64,000 nucleotides of DNA from Oscillospiraceae bacterium (GTDB lineage Bacteria; Bacillota; Clostridia; UMGS1840), in NCBI GenBank assembly GCA_015068645.1, contig SVKD01000011.1, positions 23,665-87,664 of the forward strand, given 5' to 3'. This document shows, one piece after another, positions 44,991-54,318 of the stretch. The translations under genes and the position numbers were made by a program. The notes beneath the pieces are model-generated. The model was not told where the DNA came from. It saw nothing but the letters and a program-made list of their open reading frames with translations, and ran no database searches. Each line of letters begins with the position of its first letter. Position 1 is the stretch's first letter.

Positions 44991-46322
44991 TTAAAGCTTC
45001 TTCTTTTCGTTACGTTCTCTAATATAGAATTTGATGGGAGTTCCTGTAAAATCAAATGCATTTCTCAGCTGGTTTTCCAAATATCGTTCGTAAGAAAAGT
45101 GCATAAGACGTGTATCGTTTACAAAAATAACAAACTGAGGGGGATTTGCAGCAGACTGTACTGCATATAGGATTTTTAATCTTCTTCCCTTATCCGTGGG
45201 CGGTTGAACTCTTGCAGTCGCATCTGCAATCAAATCGTTTAACATACCGGTGGTCACACGACGGTTTCTGTTTTCGTTCACGGTTTTTAGCATGGGGAAG
45301 ATGGTGTCAATTCTCTGTCCGGTTTTTGCAGAAATAAAGAGGGCAGGGGCATACATCATGTAGGAGAAGCCTTCTTTCAGTTCCAGCTTCATTCTGTCCA
45401 TGGTTTTATCGTCTTTATCAATAATATCCCATTTGTTTACCACAAAGATGGAAGCTTTTCCTTCATTGTGGGCATAACCGGCAATTTTGGTGTCCTGCTC
45501 AGTCACCCCTTCGGTACCGTCTAACATAATGAGGCAGATATCTGCACGTTCAATTGCTGCATAGGAACGAAGTACTGAATATTTTTCCACTGCTTCATTC
45601 ACTTTGCTTTTTCTGCGGATTCCGGCAGTATCAATAAACAGGTATTTCTGACCGTCTTTTTCCACATAGGTATCAATAGCATCACGGGTGGTGCCGGGTA
45701 CGTTGCTCACGATTAAACGTTCTTCGCCAAGCAATCGGTTGATTAAGGAGGATTTTCCTGCATTGGGTTTTCCGATAACTGCAATTTTCAGTACGTCCTC
45801 CTCTTCTTGGATGGCGTCTTCGCGGGGAAATCCTTCTGCAACCTGATCTAAAAGATCGCCGATTCCCATTCCCTGAATCGCAGAAATGGCAATGGGATCA
45901 CCCAATCCTAAATTATAGAATTCGTAGAATTCCATGGGAGGTTCCCCGGGGGTGTCACATTTGTTACAAGCTAACACAATGGGTTTGCCGGAACGCATCA
46001 GCATAGCAGCAACTTCTCTGTCTGTTGCGGTGACTCCTGCACGAACATCTGTTAAGAAAATTAAAACATCTGCAGTTTCAATCGCCGCTTCTGCCTGACG
46101 TTTCATCATAGCGGTGATTTCGTCGGTAGAATCGGGTTCAATACCGCCGGTGTCGATTAACAGAAAGGTTTTGGAAAGCCATTCTGCTTCAGAAATAATT
46201 CTGTCTCGGGTAACGCCGGGAGTGTCTTCCACAATGGAGATTCTTTTCCCGGTGATACGGTTAAATAACTGGGATTTTCCCACATTGGGGCGTCCCACAA
46301 TAGCTACAATCGGTTTTGACAT
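44991..46322 (-). CDS. der: Ribosome biogenesis GTPase Der (EngA)
   Basis: A 443-aa protein with two tandem Era-like GTPase domains: G1 motifs GRPNVGKS (10-17) and GKPNAGKS (184-191), G3 DTGG and DTAG, and G4 NKCD and NKWD. A KH-like C-terminal domain follows. It is required for 50S assembly. It lies 27 bp after the DUF512 gene and 31 bp before plsY. Confidence 0.96.
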   Translation of the reverse strand: MSKPIVAIVGRPNVGKSQLFNRITGKRISIVEDTPGVTRDRIISEAEWLSKTFLLIDTGGIEPDSTDEITAMMKRQAEAAIETADVLIFLTDVRAGVTATDREVAAMLMRSGKPIVLACNKCDTPGEPPMEFYEFYNLGLGDPIAISAIQGMGIGDLLDQVAEGFPREDAIQEEEDVLKIAVIGKPNAGKSSLINRLLGEERLIVSNVPGTTRDAIDTYVEKDGQKYLFIDTAGIRRKSKVNEAVEKYSVLRSYAAIERADICLIMLDGTEGVTEQDTKIAGYAHNEGKASIFVVNKWDIIDKDDKTMDRMKLELKEGFSYMMYAPALFISAKTGQRIDTIFPMLKTVNENRNRRVTTGMLNDLIADATARVQPPTDKGRRLKILYAVQSAANPPQFVIFVNDTRLMHFSYERYLENQLRNAFDFTGTPIKFYIRERNEKKKL

Positions 46323-46349
46323 AATGAATCGTACCTCCTTATACTAAGG

Positions 46350-47627
46350 TTACATACAAAGTGCATCTAAGAAACACTTGCCGTCATTTTCATTTAAAAT
46401 CACTTCGCAGGAAAGTGCTTTCTCAATATCGGAAATGGTTTTGTCGTCTAAAGTCAGGTCTCCTTCTGCTCTTAAGATGGCAGAGGGAAGCACCAAAAAT
46501 TCCATTTTTTTTGATTTTAGCTGTTCGATGATATCAGTTGCGGTCATTAGACCTGCCACTGTGATTTTATTACCAAAGAATTTATTTTTTATCGGAACTA
46601 CTTCGGTTTTGGTATCAAACTTTTTATCAAAGCGTTCCACTAACTTAGAAAGAGTGGGATATGCCGCTTCGGAAGTGGCAACTACCTTTTTGCGGACAGG
46701 CTTTGGTTTTCGGTTAGCAAAGGATAAATTAAATTCTTTCACAAAAGAAGATAACAAACCAACGCCGTTTTCAATCTGTGGAAAATCATCATAGTATGCC
46801 GCAGGGGGAAGAGCAATTTCTCCTTTTACAAAAAATTCGTCTGCGGGATATACAAAACGGGTACCGATTTCCCGATAAGCACGGCTTGAAATCTTGTGAA
46901 TCTGCTTGATTACTTCACGGCAATCTTCTTTGGTAAAGGGTTCAATCTGTGTTAACCCATCACGGAACTGTGTGAGTCCGATGGGCACCACAGACACGCT
47001 GTTCACTTCGGCTTCATATAAATCAGTTAAGGACTTGGTTAATTCCTCACCATCATTCCAACCCTTGCAAAGCACAATCTGTGCATTGACCGTGATGCCG
47101 TTTTCAACGAGATAATGTATTTTTTCTAAAATGCCGCCTGCGTGTTTGTTGTGCAGCATTTTGATGCGAAGTTCATCATTGGTGGTATGCACCGAAATAT
47201 TCACGGGAGAAAGTCGCATTCTGACGATATTTTCGATTTCTTCTTCTTTCATATTGGTTAAGGTGACATAGTTGCCTGTTAAGAAGGAAAGACGGGAATC
47301 GTCATCTTTAAAATACAGAGGTTTTCTCATTCCTTTGGGAAGCTGGTCAATAAAACAGAAAATACATTTGTTCCGGCAACTTTTAGGATTTTCAATAAAT
47401 GGTCTGTCGTTTAGGATACCCAAATCCTCAAAATCATTTTCAATGGTGATTTTTTTGATTTCCTGATTTCTCACCAATGTGATTTTGACACATTCGTTGC
47501 AGGTTAAAAAACCGTACATGAGGCCGTCGGTCACCTCTTCACCGTTGATATGGGTAATCACATCACCGGGCAGGATGCCTGCTTTTTTAGCCAAACTATT
47601 CTCTTTTACGCCATCTACGTAATACAT
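46350..47627 (-). CDS. DUF512 PDZ/radical-SAM-type protein
   Basis: A 425-aa protein. The N-terminal PDZ-like domain spans about residues 1-60 (AKKAGILPGDVITHING). A radical SAM-like CxxxCxxC motif is at Cys84-Cys88-Cys91 (SCRNKCIFC), followed by a TIM-barrel-like part and the C-terminal DUF512. This arrangement is widespread beside der in Clostridia. The substrate is unknown. The ATG at 47627 follows AGAGGAAC; a longer frame upstream has no support. Confidence 0.88.
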   Translation of the reverse strand: MYYVDGVKENSLAKKAGILPGDVITHINGEEVTDGLMYGFLTCNECVKITLVRNQEIKKITIENDFEDLGILNDRPFIENPKSCRNKCIFCFIDQLPKGMRKPLYFKDDDSRLSFLTGNYVTLTNMKEEEIENIVRMRLSPVNISVHTTNDELRIKMLHNKHAGGILEKIHYLVENGITVNAQIVLCKGWNDGEELTKSLTDLYEAEVNSVSVVPIGLTQFRDGLTQIEPFTKEDCREVIKQIHKISSRAYREIGTRFVYPADEFFVKGEIALPPAAYYDDFPQIENGVGLLSSFVKEFNLSFANRKPKPVRKKVVATSEAAYPTLSKLVERFDKKFDTKTEVVPIKNKFFGNKITVAGLMTATDIIEQLKSKKMEFLVLPSAILRAEGDLTLDDKTISDIEKALSCEVILNENDGKCFLDALCM

Positions 47628-47721
47628 AACAAGTTCCTCTGTTCTGTTTGCTGCATGACTTTTCTCGTTCCGACAAGATTTTAAAAATCTCATTGGAACA
47701 ACAAAAACCAAGAAAAATTTG

Positions 47722-47752
47722 AAAAAAAGCGGGGAGCAATTAAGCACCCCGC
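47722..47752 (-). terminator. Intrinsic terminator after rpmF
   Basis: On the minus strand GCGGGG pairs with CCCCGC across a 12-nt loop and is followed by seven T residues. Confidence 0.85.
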
Positions 47753-47768
47753 TTCTTATAAGGCATAA

Positions 47769-47945
47769 TTAATCCATTTTGATTACTTCTACACCTTTGT
47801 AGAAACCGCAAGATTTACATACTCTGTGCGGCAGTGTCAGTTCCTGACAGTTAGGGCATTTTACAAGACCCGGAGCGCTTAATTTCCAGTTTGCTCTTCT
47901 TTTGTTTTTTCTCGCATGAGAAACCTTTCTCTTTGGTACAGCCAT
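47769..47945 (-). CDS. rpmF: 50S ribosomal protein L32
   Basis: A 58-aa ribosomal protein, [20 protein letters not shown] at the N-terminus, with the zinc-binding CPNC and CKSC pairs (Cys30, Cys33, Cys43, Cys46) that mark the zinc-containing form. AGGAGGTG lies nine bases before the ATG. It follows the YceD-like gene, the order seen in most bacteria. Confidence 0.97.
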   Translation of the reverse strand: MAVPKRKVSHARKNKRRANWKLSAPGLVKCPNCQELTLPHRVCKSCGFYKGVEVIKMD

Positions 47946-48017
47946 GTCTTAACACCTCCTGTAGAGTTCTACTCTATAATTGAATATTTTTACAAAATTT
48001 AAGGTTGCAACTGCGGA

Positions 48018-48530
48018 TTACTTTAATAATTCCTTTAATTTCAGTAATCTGGGATCAATTTCCGTGTCATCACAGTTACAGGTTGTTTCGTTGCGGTTGC
48101 ATCCGCAAACGGGGCAAAGACCTTTGCAATCTTTTCTACAAAGCTGTTGGTCCAAGGTTACGGCAAAAATGCATTTGTAAATTGCTTCAGTCAGTAGCAC
48201 CATATTATGTTGATAGGGGATAAATTCATCGGCTTCCAGCCCTGAGTCTTCCCGAGCTATGGTATCTTCCATCGGAATGACGAAATCTTTTTCAAAAGAT
48301 TCTAAGCAACGGTCACAAAGGAAGGTTGCCCGAAAGGACAAATCTCCTTTTAAAAACAAGTTGCCTGCGTGATTTGTGATTGTGCCCGTTAACGTAACTG
48401 GTGTTTGTAAGGACGGCATATCGCTGAATTCGGAAAACACCTCAATGGGATATTCCTTATTTACGTTGATTTCCATTCCTTCGGACTTCACAATAGAGGT
48501 TAAATCAATTAACAGTTCGTTTTGTTCCAT
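48018..48530 (-). CDS. YceD/DUF177 family protein
   Basis: A 170-aa protein of the DUF177 family encoded upstream of rpmF. FLCDRCLESFEKDF and CRKDCKGLCPVCGCNRNETTC show the conserved Cys-rich part. YceD relatives are linked to 23S rRNA accumulation. Its gene lies 72 bp upstream of rpmF and the two share a promoter. Confidence 0.93.
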   Translation of the reverse strand: MEQNELLIDLTSIVKSEGMEINVNKEYPIEVFSEFSDMPSLQTPVTLTGTITNHAGNLFLKGDLSFRATFLCDRCLESFEKDFVIPMEDTIAREDSGLEADEFIPYQHNMVLLTEAIYKCIFAVTLDQQLCRKDCKGLCPVCGCNRNETTCNCDDTEIDPRLLKLKELLK

Positions 48531-48629
48531 TATTGTTGCCTCTCTTTCTCACGGTTTAAGACACCAAAAGACTGCCTAAAAAGTTGACAAATTCCAAAAA
48601 AAAGCATAACTTTCAGACAATCATATAAT

Positions 48630-48658
48630 ATAATACATAATCTGTGGTAATTTGTCAA
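48630..48658 (-). promoter_or_regulatory. SigA-type promoter of yceD-rpmF
   Basis: On the minus strand TTGACA (48658-48653) and TATTAT (48635-48630) with a 17-bp spacer. Confidence 0.82.
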
Positions 48659-48695
48659 GCATTTTTTTCAAAAAAATCGAAAAATATTTGGGGAA

Positions 48696-49877
48696 TTATA
48701 CCAATTTTTCGGTTTCCAACGCAATCATCAATTCTTCGTTGGTGGGGATTACTAAAGTCTTCACGGTTGCATCATCAGCAGAGATATCCACGGTGCCGCG
48801 AACAGCGTTTTTGTCTTTATTGATTTTGATGCCCATAAAGCCTAAGTTTTCAGTAATTTGTTCTCTTAAGGTTGCATCGTTTTCACCAATACCTGCGGTG
48901 AATACCACAGCGTCAATACCGCCCATAGCAGCAGCGTAGGTACCGATATATTTCTGCACACCGTATGCAAACATATCTAAAGCTGCGGTAGCTCTTTCGT
49001 TACCCTCAGCGGATGCTGCAGACAAGTCTCTGAAGTCGGAAGAAACGCCGGACACACCGGTTACACCGGATTCTTTATTTAAGATGCTGATAACTTCGCT
49101 TGCAGTTAAGTTTTCTTTATTTGCAATAAATTCCACGATTGCGGGGTCAATGTCACCGGAACGGGTACCCATTAAAATCCCTGCTAAGGGAGTGAAGCCC
49201 ATGGAGGTGTCCACAGATTTACCGCCGTCAACTGCAGAGATGGAAGAACCGTTACCTAAATGACAGGTTACGATTTTTAATTCTTCAGCGGGTTTGCCTA
49301 AGATTTCAGCCGCTTTCATGCTAACATATTTATGGCTGGTACCGTGGAAACCGTATCTTCTGATTTTATACTGTTCATAGAATTTGTAGGGCAGGGCATA
49401 CAGATATGCTTTTTTGGGCATGGTCTGATGGAATGCGGTATCAAACACGCCAACCTGGGGAACATTCGGCATAATTTTTGCACAAGCTTCAATACCGGTG
49501 ATGTTGGGAGGATTGTGCAGAGGAGCTAATTCGATACATTCGTTTAATGCGTTCATTACCGCTTCGGTGATAACAGCGGAACCGGAGAAGGCTTCGCCGC
49601 CGTGTACCACACGGTGACCAACAGCGTTGATTTCATCCATAGATGCGATAACGCCCATTTCTTTGTCGGTTAAGGAATCAAGCACTGCCTGGATAGCATC
49701 GCCGTGGTCTTTTAAGGTTAAATCCTTCTGGAATTTCTGGTCGCCTTTGGAGTGAGTCAGTCTTCCGTCAATGCCGATTCTTTCGCAAAGACCTTTTGCC
49801 ATAACGGACTGGTCTTCCATATTGATTAACTGATATTTTAATGAGGAGCTACCTGCATTGATAACTAAAATTTTCAT
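48696..49877 (-). CDS. ackA: Acetate kinase
   Basis: A 393-aa enzyme converting acetyl-phosphate and ADP to acetate and ATP. The ASKHA-fold motifs include [13 protein letters not shown] at the N-terminus, [20 protein letters not shown] and GMRTGD-like LMGTRSGD. It lies 23 bp after pta and completes the route from PflB-derived acetyl-CoA to acetate. Confidence 0.97.
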   Translation of the reverse strand: MKILVINAGSSSLKYQLINMEDQSVMAKGLCERIGIDGRLTHSKGDQKFQKDLTLKDHGDAIQAVLDSLTDKEMGVIASMDEINAVGHRVVHGGEAFSGSAVITEAVMNALNECIELAPLHNPPNITGIEACAKIMPNVPQVGVFDTAFHQTMPKKAYLYALPYKFYEQYKIRRYGFHGTSHKYVSMKAAEILGKPAEELKIVTCHLGNGSSISAVDGGKSVDTSMGFTPLAGILMGTRSGDIDPAIVEFIANKENLTASEVISILNKESGVTGVSGVSSDFRDLSAASAEGNERATAALDMFAYGVQKYIGTYAAAMGGIDAVVFTAGIGENDATLREQITENLGFMGIKINKDKNAVRGTVDISADDATVKTLVIPTNEELMIALETEKLV

Positions 49878-49900
49878 TTTTTTAATCCTTTCTGTTTTTC

Positions 49901-50896
49901 TTATTTCGCCTGCGCCTGAACGCTGGTGATAGCAATAACGCCAACGATATCTTCAGCACTGCAGCCACGGGATAAATCGTTGATGGGAGCGGCAATACCC
50001 TGGGTAACAGGGCCGTATGCTTCAGCTTTTGCCAGTCTCTGAACCAGTTTGTAACCGATGTTACCTGCATCTAAGTCGGGGAAGCAGAGCACGTTTGCTT
50101 TGCCGGCTACGTCACTGTCGGGAGCTTTGGAGGAACCAACAGAGGGAACGATTGCAGCGTCTAACTGCAGTTCGCCGTCTACTTTTAAATTGGGGTTATT
50201 TTCTTTACAGATTCTGGTTGCTTCCACCACCTTGTCCACATCAGCATGTTTTGCACTGCCTTTGGTGGAGTGGGAGAGCATTGCAACGATTGCTTCCTGT
50301 TCGCATAAGAGTTCAAAAGATTCTGCAGAGCAAGCTGCGATAGCTGCTAATTTTTCGGGATCGGGATTCTGTTCCAGACCGCTGTCTGCAAAAATGAAGG
50401 TACCGTTTGCACCGTATTCACAGTTGGGAACTACCATCAAGAAGAATGCAGAAACCAGCTTCACGCCGGGTTTGGTTTTAATAATCTGTAAGCTGGGACG
50501 TAAGGTGTTTGCAGTGGAGTGACAAGCACCCGAAACCACACCGTCTGCATCGCCTGCTTTTACCATTAAGCAAGCGTAGTACATATAGTCGCCTAAAGCG
50601 GTTTTCTTTGCTTCTTCGTAGGTTAATCCTTTGGATTTTCTTAATTCCACGAATAAGTTGATATATTCTTCGGTTTTTTCATAGGTGAAGGGGTTAATGA
50701 TGGTTGCTTTGGAAACATCTAATCCTTTGCTGTTTGCTTGTACTTCTTCGGGAGTACCGATGATGATAATATCAGCAATATCTTCCGCCAAAACCTGCGC
50801 AGCCGCTTCCCAGGTTCTTCTGTCCATAGATTCGGGCAGAACGATTTTCTTTTTGTCGGCTCTTGCTCTTTCTTTGATTCTGTCAATAAATGCCAT
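49901..50896 (-). CDS. pta: Phosphate acetyltransferase
   Basis: A 331-aa short-form Pta that exchanges CoA for phosphate on acetyl-Co[16 protein letters not shown] at the N-terminus, [11 protein letters not shown] and the C-terminal [18 protein letters not shown] are characteristic. It is first in the pta-ackA operon and has a clear promoter. Confidence 0.97.
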   Translation of the reverse strand: MAFIDRIKERARADKKKIVLPESMDRRTWEAAAQVLAEDIADIIIIGTPEEVQANSKGLDVSKATIINPFTYEKTEEYINLFVELRKSKGLTYEEAKKTALGDYMYYACLMVKAGDADGVVSGACHSTANTLRPSLQIIKTKPGVKLVSAFFLMVVPNCEYGANGTFIFADSGLEQNPDPEKLAAIAACSAESFELLCEQEAIVAMLSHSTKGSAKHADVDKVVEATRICKENNPNLKVDGELQLDAAIVPSVGSSKAPDSDVAGKANVLCFPDLDAGNIGYKLVQRLAKAEAYGPVTQGIAAPINDLSRGCSAEDIVGVIAITSVQAQAK

Positions 50897-50961
50897 AATA
50901 CATGACCTCCATTTTTATGATACGAAATTTTAATAACCTTGTTGCAGTTTTAACTATATTA

Positions 50962-50990
50962 TTATATAGCAGACTACCAAAAAATTCAAG
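50962..50990 (-). promoter_or_regulatory. Promoter of pta-ackA
   Basis: On the minus strand TTGAAT (50990-50985) and TATAAT (50967-50962) with a 17-bp spacer, about 65 bp before the start codon. Confidence 0.75.
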
Positions 50991-51103
50991 TGTTTTTCAA
51001 GAAAATTATTGAAAAAATAAAGGAAAAATTTAAAATTATTGATTTTTTTATGTCTTAAATAGCAAAAGCTATCTTGTGGTTGGCACATAATAAGAAATAT
51101 TTC

Positions 51104-51132
51104 TTGACGAATATTGAAAAAACTGGTATAAT
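51104..51132 (+). promoter_or_regulatory. SigA-type promoter of the 307-aa protein gene
   Basis: TTGACG (51104-51109) and TATAAT (51127-51132) with a 17-bp spacer. Confidence 0.8.
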
Positions 51133-51194
51133 CAATAATAAGGATTGTTGATTTTTCGCGAAATATACAAGCAGTATATTGGAGGATGATTTAT

Positions 51195-52118
51195 ATGAAC
51201 GAAAAAGAAAATAAAAATGTTGCAGTAAAGACAGTTTCTAACATTGTGCAAAAAACAGCAGGGGCGGGAAAGAAAATTGCAATCAATACCAAACAGGGAT
51301 TCAAAAATACAATAGAAAGAGCAAAGGAGAAATCTCATCAGAAGAAGTTGAAAAGATTGAATCCGGTCTTTCCTGAACAGTATAACAGTTTGGATTTTCA
51401 CTTGCCAAACGTCATCATGATTGTGGATGACGCAACAAGAAAAAATGAAAAATTATGCGAGGGAGCCATTGGATATCTGGAAAATAATTCGAATGTGGAA
51501 ATTTTCTGTTTGTACGATGAAGCTGTTGCCTTCAGTAAGATTCAATTTGTTCCGAATGCTGTTTGTGATGCAACTTATTGTGTAGATCCTTATGATAGAA
51601 ATAGATTTATTCGAAGCGATTGTTTCTTCAATAAAGCGCACGAAGAAAAACTTGCTGAGCTAAAACATATTGCACATTGTTTGGGGGCAAAGAAATGTTC
51701 CATTGAAATCAGCGAGTCTACAAGTGCTTCAAAGGAGCAAAGTCGACGTGCAGAATTTAAGGGAGAATATCAAGGTAGTTCAATTGCAGAAAATACGGAA
51801 AGCAGCTTTTTAGGTAGTCAAAGAGATGCAAGAAGTGGAACTGTGGAGATTGAATTTGCAGGAAATTCCAATTGCAAAACTCCCACTCTGAAGTGGTTTG
51901 CAAACGAGGACACTATTAAACGGTTAATTGAAATGCGGATGACTGATTCCAACGCTGTGTTATCTGAAACACTGAAAATATCGGGGTCATCGACAGCTTC
52001 AATGTCTCAAAAAACTGCTGCTGCTATTGATGGAGCAGTTGGGAAAGCCAGCGTTTCTCTCAGTGAACAGGCAAAAAAAGAATACAACAGCACATTGATT
52101 TACCGAATTCAGTTTTGA
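51195..52118 (+). CDS. Unknown protein, lone gene
   Basis: I do not recognise this 307-aa protein. It has no signal peptide or membrane helix. The first ~60 residues are Lys-rich and helical (KKIAINTKQGFKNTIERAKE). Residues 68-115 look alpha/beta (LPNVIMIVDDATRK, NVEIFCLYDEA), and the last part is Ser/Ala/Glu-rich with amphipathic helices. The ATG at 51195 sits nine bases after GGAGG; the ATG at 51186 directly abuts that site. It has its own promoter and terminator between two housekeeping blocks, and its base composition is more AT-rich than its neighbours, which could mean recent acquisition. Confidence 0.7.
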   Translation: MNEKENKNVAVKTVSNIVQKTAGAGKKIAINTKQGFKNTIERAKEKSHQKKLKRLNPVFPEQYNSLDFHLPNVIMIVDDATRKNEKLCEGAIGYLENNSNVEIFCLYDEAVAFSKIQFVPNAVCDATYCVDPYDRNRFIRSDCFFNKAHEEKLAELKHIAHCLGAKKCSIEISESTSASKEQSRRAEFKGEYQGSSIAENTESSFLGSQRDARSGTVEIEFAGNSNCKTPTLKWFANEDTIKRLIEMRMTDSNAVLSETLKISGSSTASMSQKTAAAIDGAVGKASVSLSEQAKKEYNSTLIYRIQF

Positions 52119-52150
52119 AAATAAGATGAGTAGAGTATCATACAATCATA

Positions 52151-52180
52151 AACAGCCGATCCTTGATATCGGCTGTTTTT
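52151..52180 (+). terminator. Intrinsic terminator after the 307-aa gene
   Basis: AACAGCCGAT / ATCGGCTGTT stem with a 7-nt loop and a T-run. Confidence 0.9.
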
Positions 52181-52250
52181 ATTATTTTTCATAAAAACAA
52201 GCGAAAAACTTTAAAAATCAATGAAAAATCCTAAAAAATGAAAAAAAGTT

Positions 52251-52279
52251 TTGACATTTTATTATATATATGTTATACT
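52251..52279 (+). promoter_or_regulatory. SigA-type promoter of the yicC-remA-gmk-rpoZ-priA block
   Basis: TTGACA (52251-52256) and TATACT (52274-52279) with a 17-bp spacer, close before yicC. Confidence 0.85.
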
Positions 52280-52305
52280 AATATGAAAAGGTAAGGTGAA
52301 TAAGT

Positions 52306-53184
52306 ATGTCTATGAGTATGACAGGCTACGGCCGTCAGAAAGAAATTTATAAAGGTTACGATATTACCGTGGAATTAAAATCGGTAAATCATCGTTATTT
52401 TGATGCCAATATCCGTGTTCCCAGAGGTTTTAATTTCTTAGAGGAGCCGGTTCGCAAATATTTAGCGGAACGAATCAACCGAGGCAAGATTGACGTGTAT
52501 ATCCACATGAACAATGTGGAAGAAGGTGACAAGGTTGTCACCTTAAACAAAAACGTTGCCGAAAACTACTTAAACGTGTTAAAGCAACTTGCCGACGAAT
52601 ACGATATGCCCTTTGATGTGACAGCGACTAAAATGTCCAGATTCCCCGATATTTTCGAGGTGGAATTCAAAGAACACGAAGCAGAAGAAATTTTCTCCGT
52701 GTTAGAACCTGTTATGGAAAAAGCGGTAAATGATTTTCTTACCATGAGAAGAACTGAGGGCAAACGCTTGGCGGACGATATGGTAAGCCGTATTGAAAAA
52801 TTACGAGGTATGGTGGCAAGAATTGAAGAATTGCTTCCCCAGTCTGTGGCAGAATATGAAAAGAAGCTGCGGGATAAAATGGAAGAATACCTAAATGGTG
52901 CCACCTATGATGAAACAAGATTGATGACCGAGGTTGCCATCTTCTCCGATAAGGTTGCCACCTTTGAAGAAACCACAAGATTACAGAGCCATTTTGAAGA
53001 ATTTATGGGTCTTGTGTATCAGGATAAGCCTGTGGGCAAAAAACTGGATTTTATTATTCAGGAAATGAACCGAGAAATCAACACCACCTGTTCCAAATGT
53101 AACTCCATTGAAATTTCTAAAATTGGTATTGATGCCAAAACAGAAATTGAAGCAATTCGTGAACAGGTACAGAACGTAGAATAA
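52306..53184 (+). CDS. YicC family endoribonuclease
   Basis: A 292-aa protein with the family's N-terminal SMTGYGR and C-terminal [18 protein letters not shown]. YicC in E. coli and YloC in Bacillus are RNases affecting small RNA turnover. It begins the conserved yicC-remA-gmk-rpoZ-priA order. A second ATG at 52312 is an alternative start. Confidence 0.94.
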   Translation: MSMSMTGYGRQKEIYKGYDITVELKSVNHRYFDANIRVPRGFNFLEEPVRKYLAERINRGKIDVYIHMNNVEEGDKVVTLNKNVAENYLNVLKQLADEYDMPFDVTATKMSRFPDIFEVEFKEHEAEEIFSVLEPVMEKAVNDFLTMRRTEGKRLADDMVSRIEKLRGMVARIEELLPQSVAEYEKKLRDKMEEYLNGATYDETRLMTEVAIFSDKVATFEETTRLQSHFEEFMGLVYQDKPVGKKLDFIIQEMNREINTTCSKCNSIEISKIGIDAKTEIEAIREQVQNVE

Positions 53185-53213
53185 GTATAAAAAGCGAAAA
53201 AAGAGGTTTTCGT

Positions 53214-53447
53214 ATGAAACTGTTAAACATCGGCTTCGGCAATGCTGTCAGTATGGATCGCATCATCGCGATTATCAGTCCCGATTCGGCACCGGTAAAG
53301 CGTATGATTTCCGATGCTAAAGAACGCGGAATTTTAATTGATGCTACCTATGGCAGAAAAACCAGAACCGTGGTGGTGACCGACAGCGGTCATATTATTC
53401 TTTCAGGTTTACAGACCGACACCATCACCGGCAGAGCAGAAGCATAA
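53214..53447 (+). CDS. RemA/DUF370 family regulator
   Basis: A 77-aa DNA-binding protein of the RemA (DUF370) family: [18 protein letters not shown] at the start and [18 protein letters not shown] in the middle. In B. subtilis RemA activates biofilm matrix and osmoprotection genes. Its place between yicC and gmk is conserved in Bacillota. Confidence 0.94.
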   Translation: MKLLNIGFGNAVSMDRIIAIISPDSAPVKRMISDAKERGILIDATYGRKTRTVVVTDSGHIILSGLQTDTITGRAEA

Positions 53448-53461
53448 ATGAGGATAACAAT

Positions 53462-54061
53462 ATGAATATGGCAAAAAGAGGCACATTGATGGTGGTTTCC
53501 GGTCCGGCAGGGGTTGGAAAGGGCACTGTGGTAAAACGTGCTTGTGAACTGGCGGAGGGGAAGATTCACCTGTCTATCTCCGCAACCACAAGAGCACCTC
53601 GTCCCATTGATTGTGAGGGCGTCACCTATTATTTTAAAACCAAAGAAGAATTCCGGGAAATGATTGCAAACAATCAGGTCTTAGAATGGGCAGAATATGT
53701 TGGCAATTATTACGGTACTCCCAGAAAACCTGTGGAAGATGCCTTATCCCGTGGGTTGGATGTGATTTTAGAAATCGAAGTGCAGGGAGCAATGCAGATC
53801 AAAAAGAATTTTCCTGATGCGGTGCTCACCTTTATTGCACCTCCAAGCTACGAGGAATTAGAAAATCGTTTAAGAGGTCGCGGTACCGAAACAGAAGAAC
53901 AGATTTTATCCCGTTTAGAAACGGCAAAGGGCGAACTTGCTTTAATGGGTGATTATGATTATATCATCGTCAATGATGAAATCGAGCAGGCAAGCCGTGA
54001 TATTTTAACTGTGCTTCGTGCCGATAAATTAACTAAAAATTCCTATTTTAAGAATGAGTAA
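53462..54061 (+). CDS. gmk: Guanylate kinase
   Basis: A 199-aa kinase phosphorylating GMP. Its P-loop is SGPAGVGKGT and the GMP-binding part includes SATTRAPRPIDCEGVTYYF. The length is usual. A GAGGAT site precedes the ATG at 53462; an ATG at 53468 is also possible. Confidence 0.96.
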   Translation: MNMAKRGTLMVVSGPAGVGKGTVVKRACELAEGKIHLSISATTRAPRPIDCEGVTYYFKTKEEFREMIANNQVLEWAEYVGNYYGTPRKPVEDALSRGLDVILEIEVQGAMQIKKNFPDAVLTFIAPPSYEELENRLRGRGTETEEQILSRLETAKGELALMGDYDYIIVNDEIEQASRDILTVLRADKLTKNSYFKNE

Positions 54062-54105
54062 TTATTACATACAGTTTGTGTTAGAATAAAAAAGGAGAGA
54101 TTATT

Positions 54106-54291
54106 ATGTTACAACCCGCAATCGGAAACTTAATGGAAAAAGCAGGCAGCAGATATGCATTGGTTATCGCTGTGGCAAAAAGAGCAAGAGATTTAAGTGA
54201 ACAGGAAGAAATTCGTACTTCCTCTGCAAAACCTGTTTCTATGGCAGTGAAAGAAATTGCAGACGGCGATATCGAAGTGATTAACAACTAA
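54106..54291 (+). CDS. rpoZ: RNA polymerase omega subunit
   Basis: A 61-aa omega subunit with SRYALVIAVAKRARDL and the end KPVSMAVKEIADGDIEV. It aids assembly of RNA polymerase. AAAGGAGAG precedes the ATG. coaBC, which often lies between rpoZ and priA, is absent here. Confidence 0.95.
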   Translation: MLQPAIGNLMEKAGSRYALVIAVAKRARDLSEQEEIRTSSAKPVSMAVKEIADGDIEVINN

Positions 54292-54318
54292 GAGAAGAAT
54301 AACAAAACACCAAAAGAA

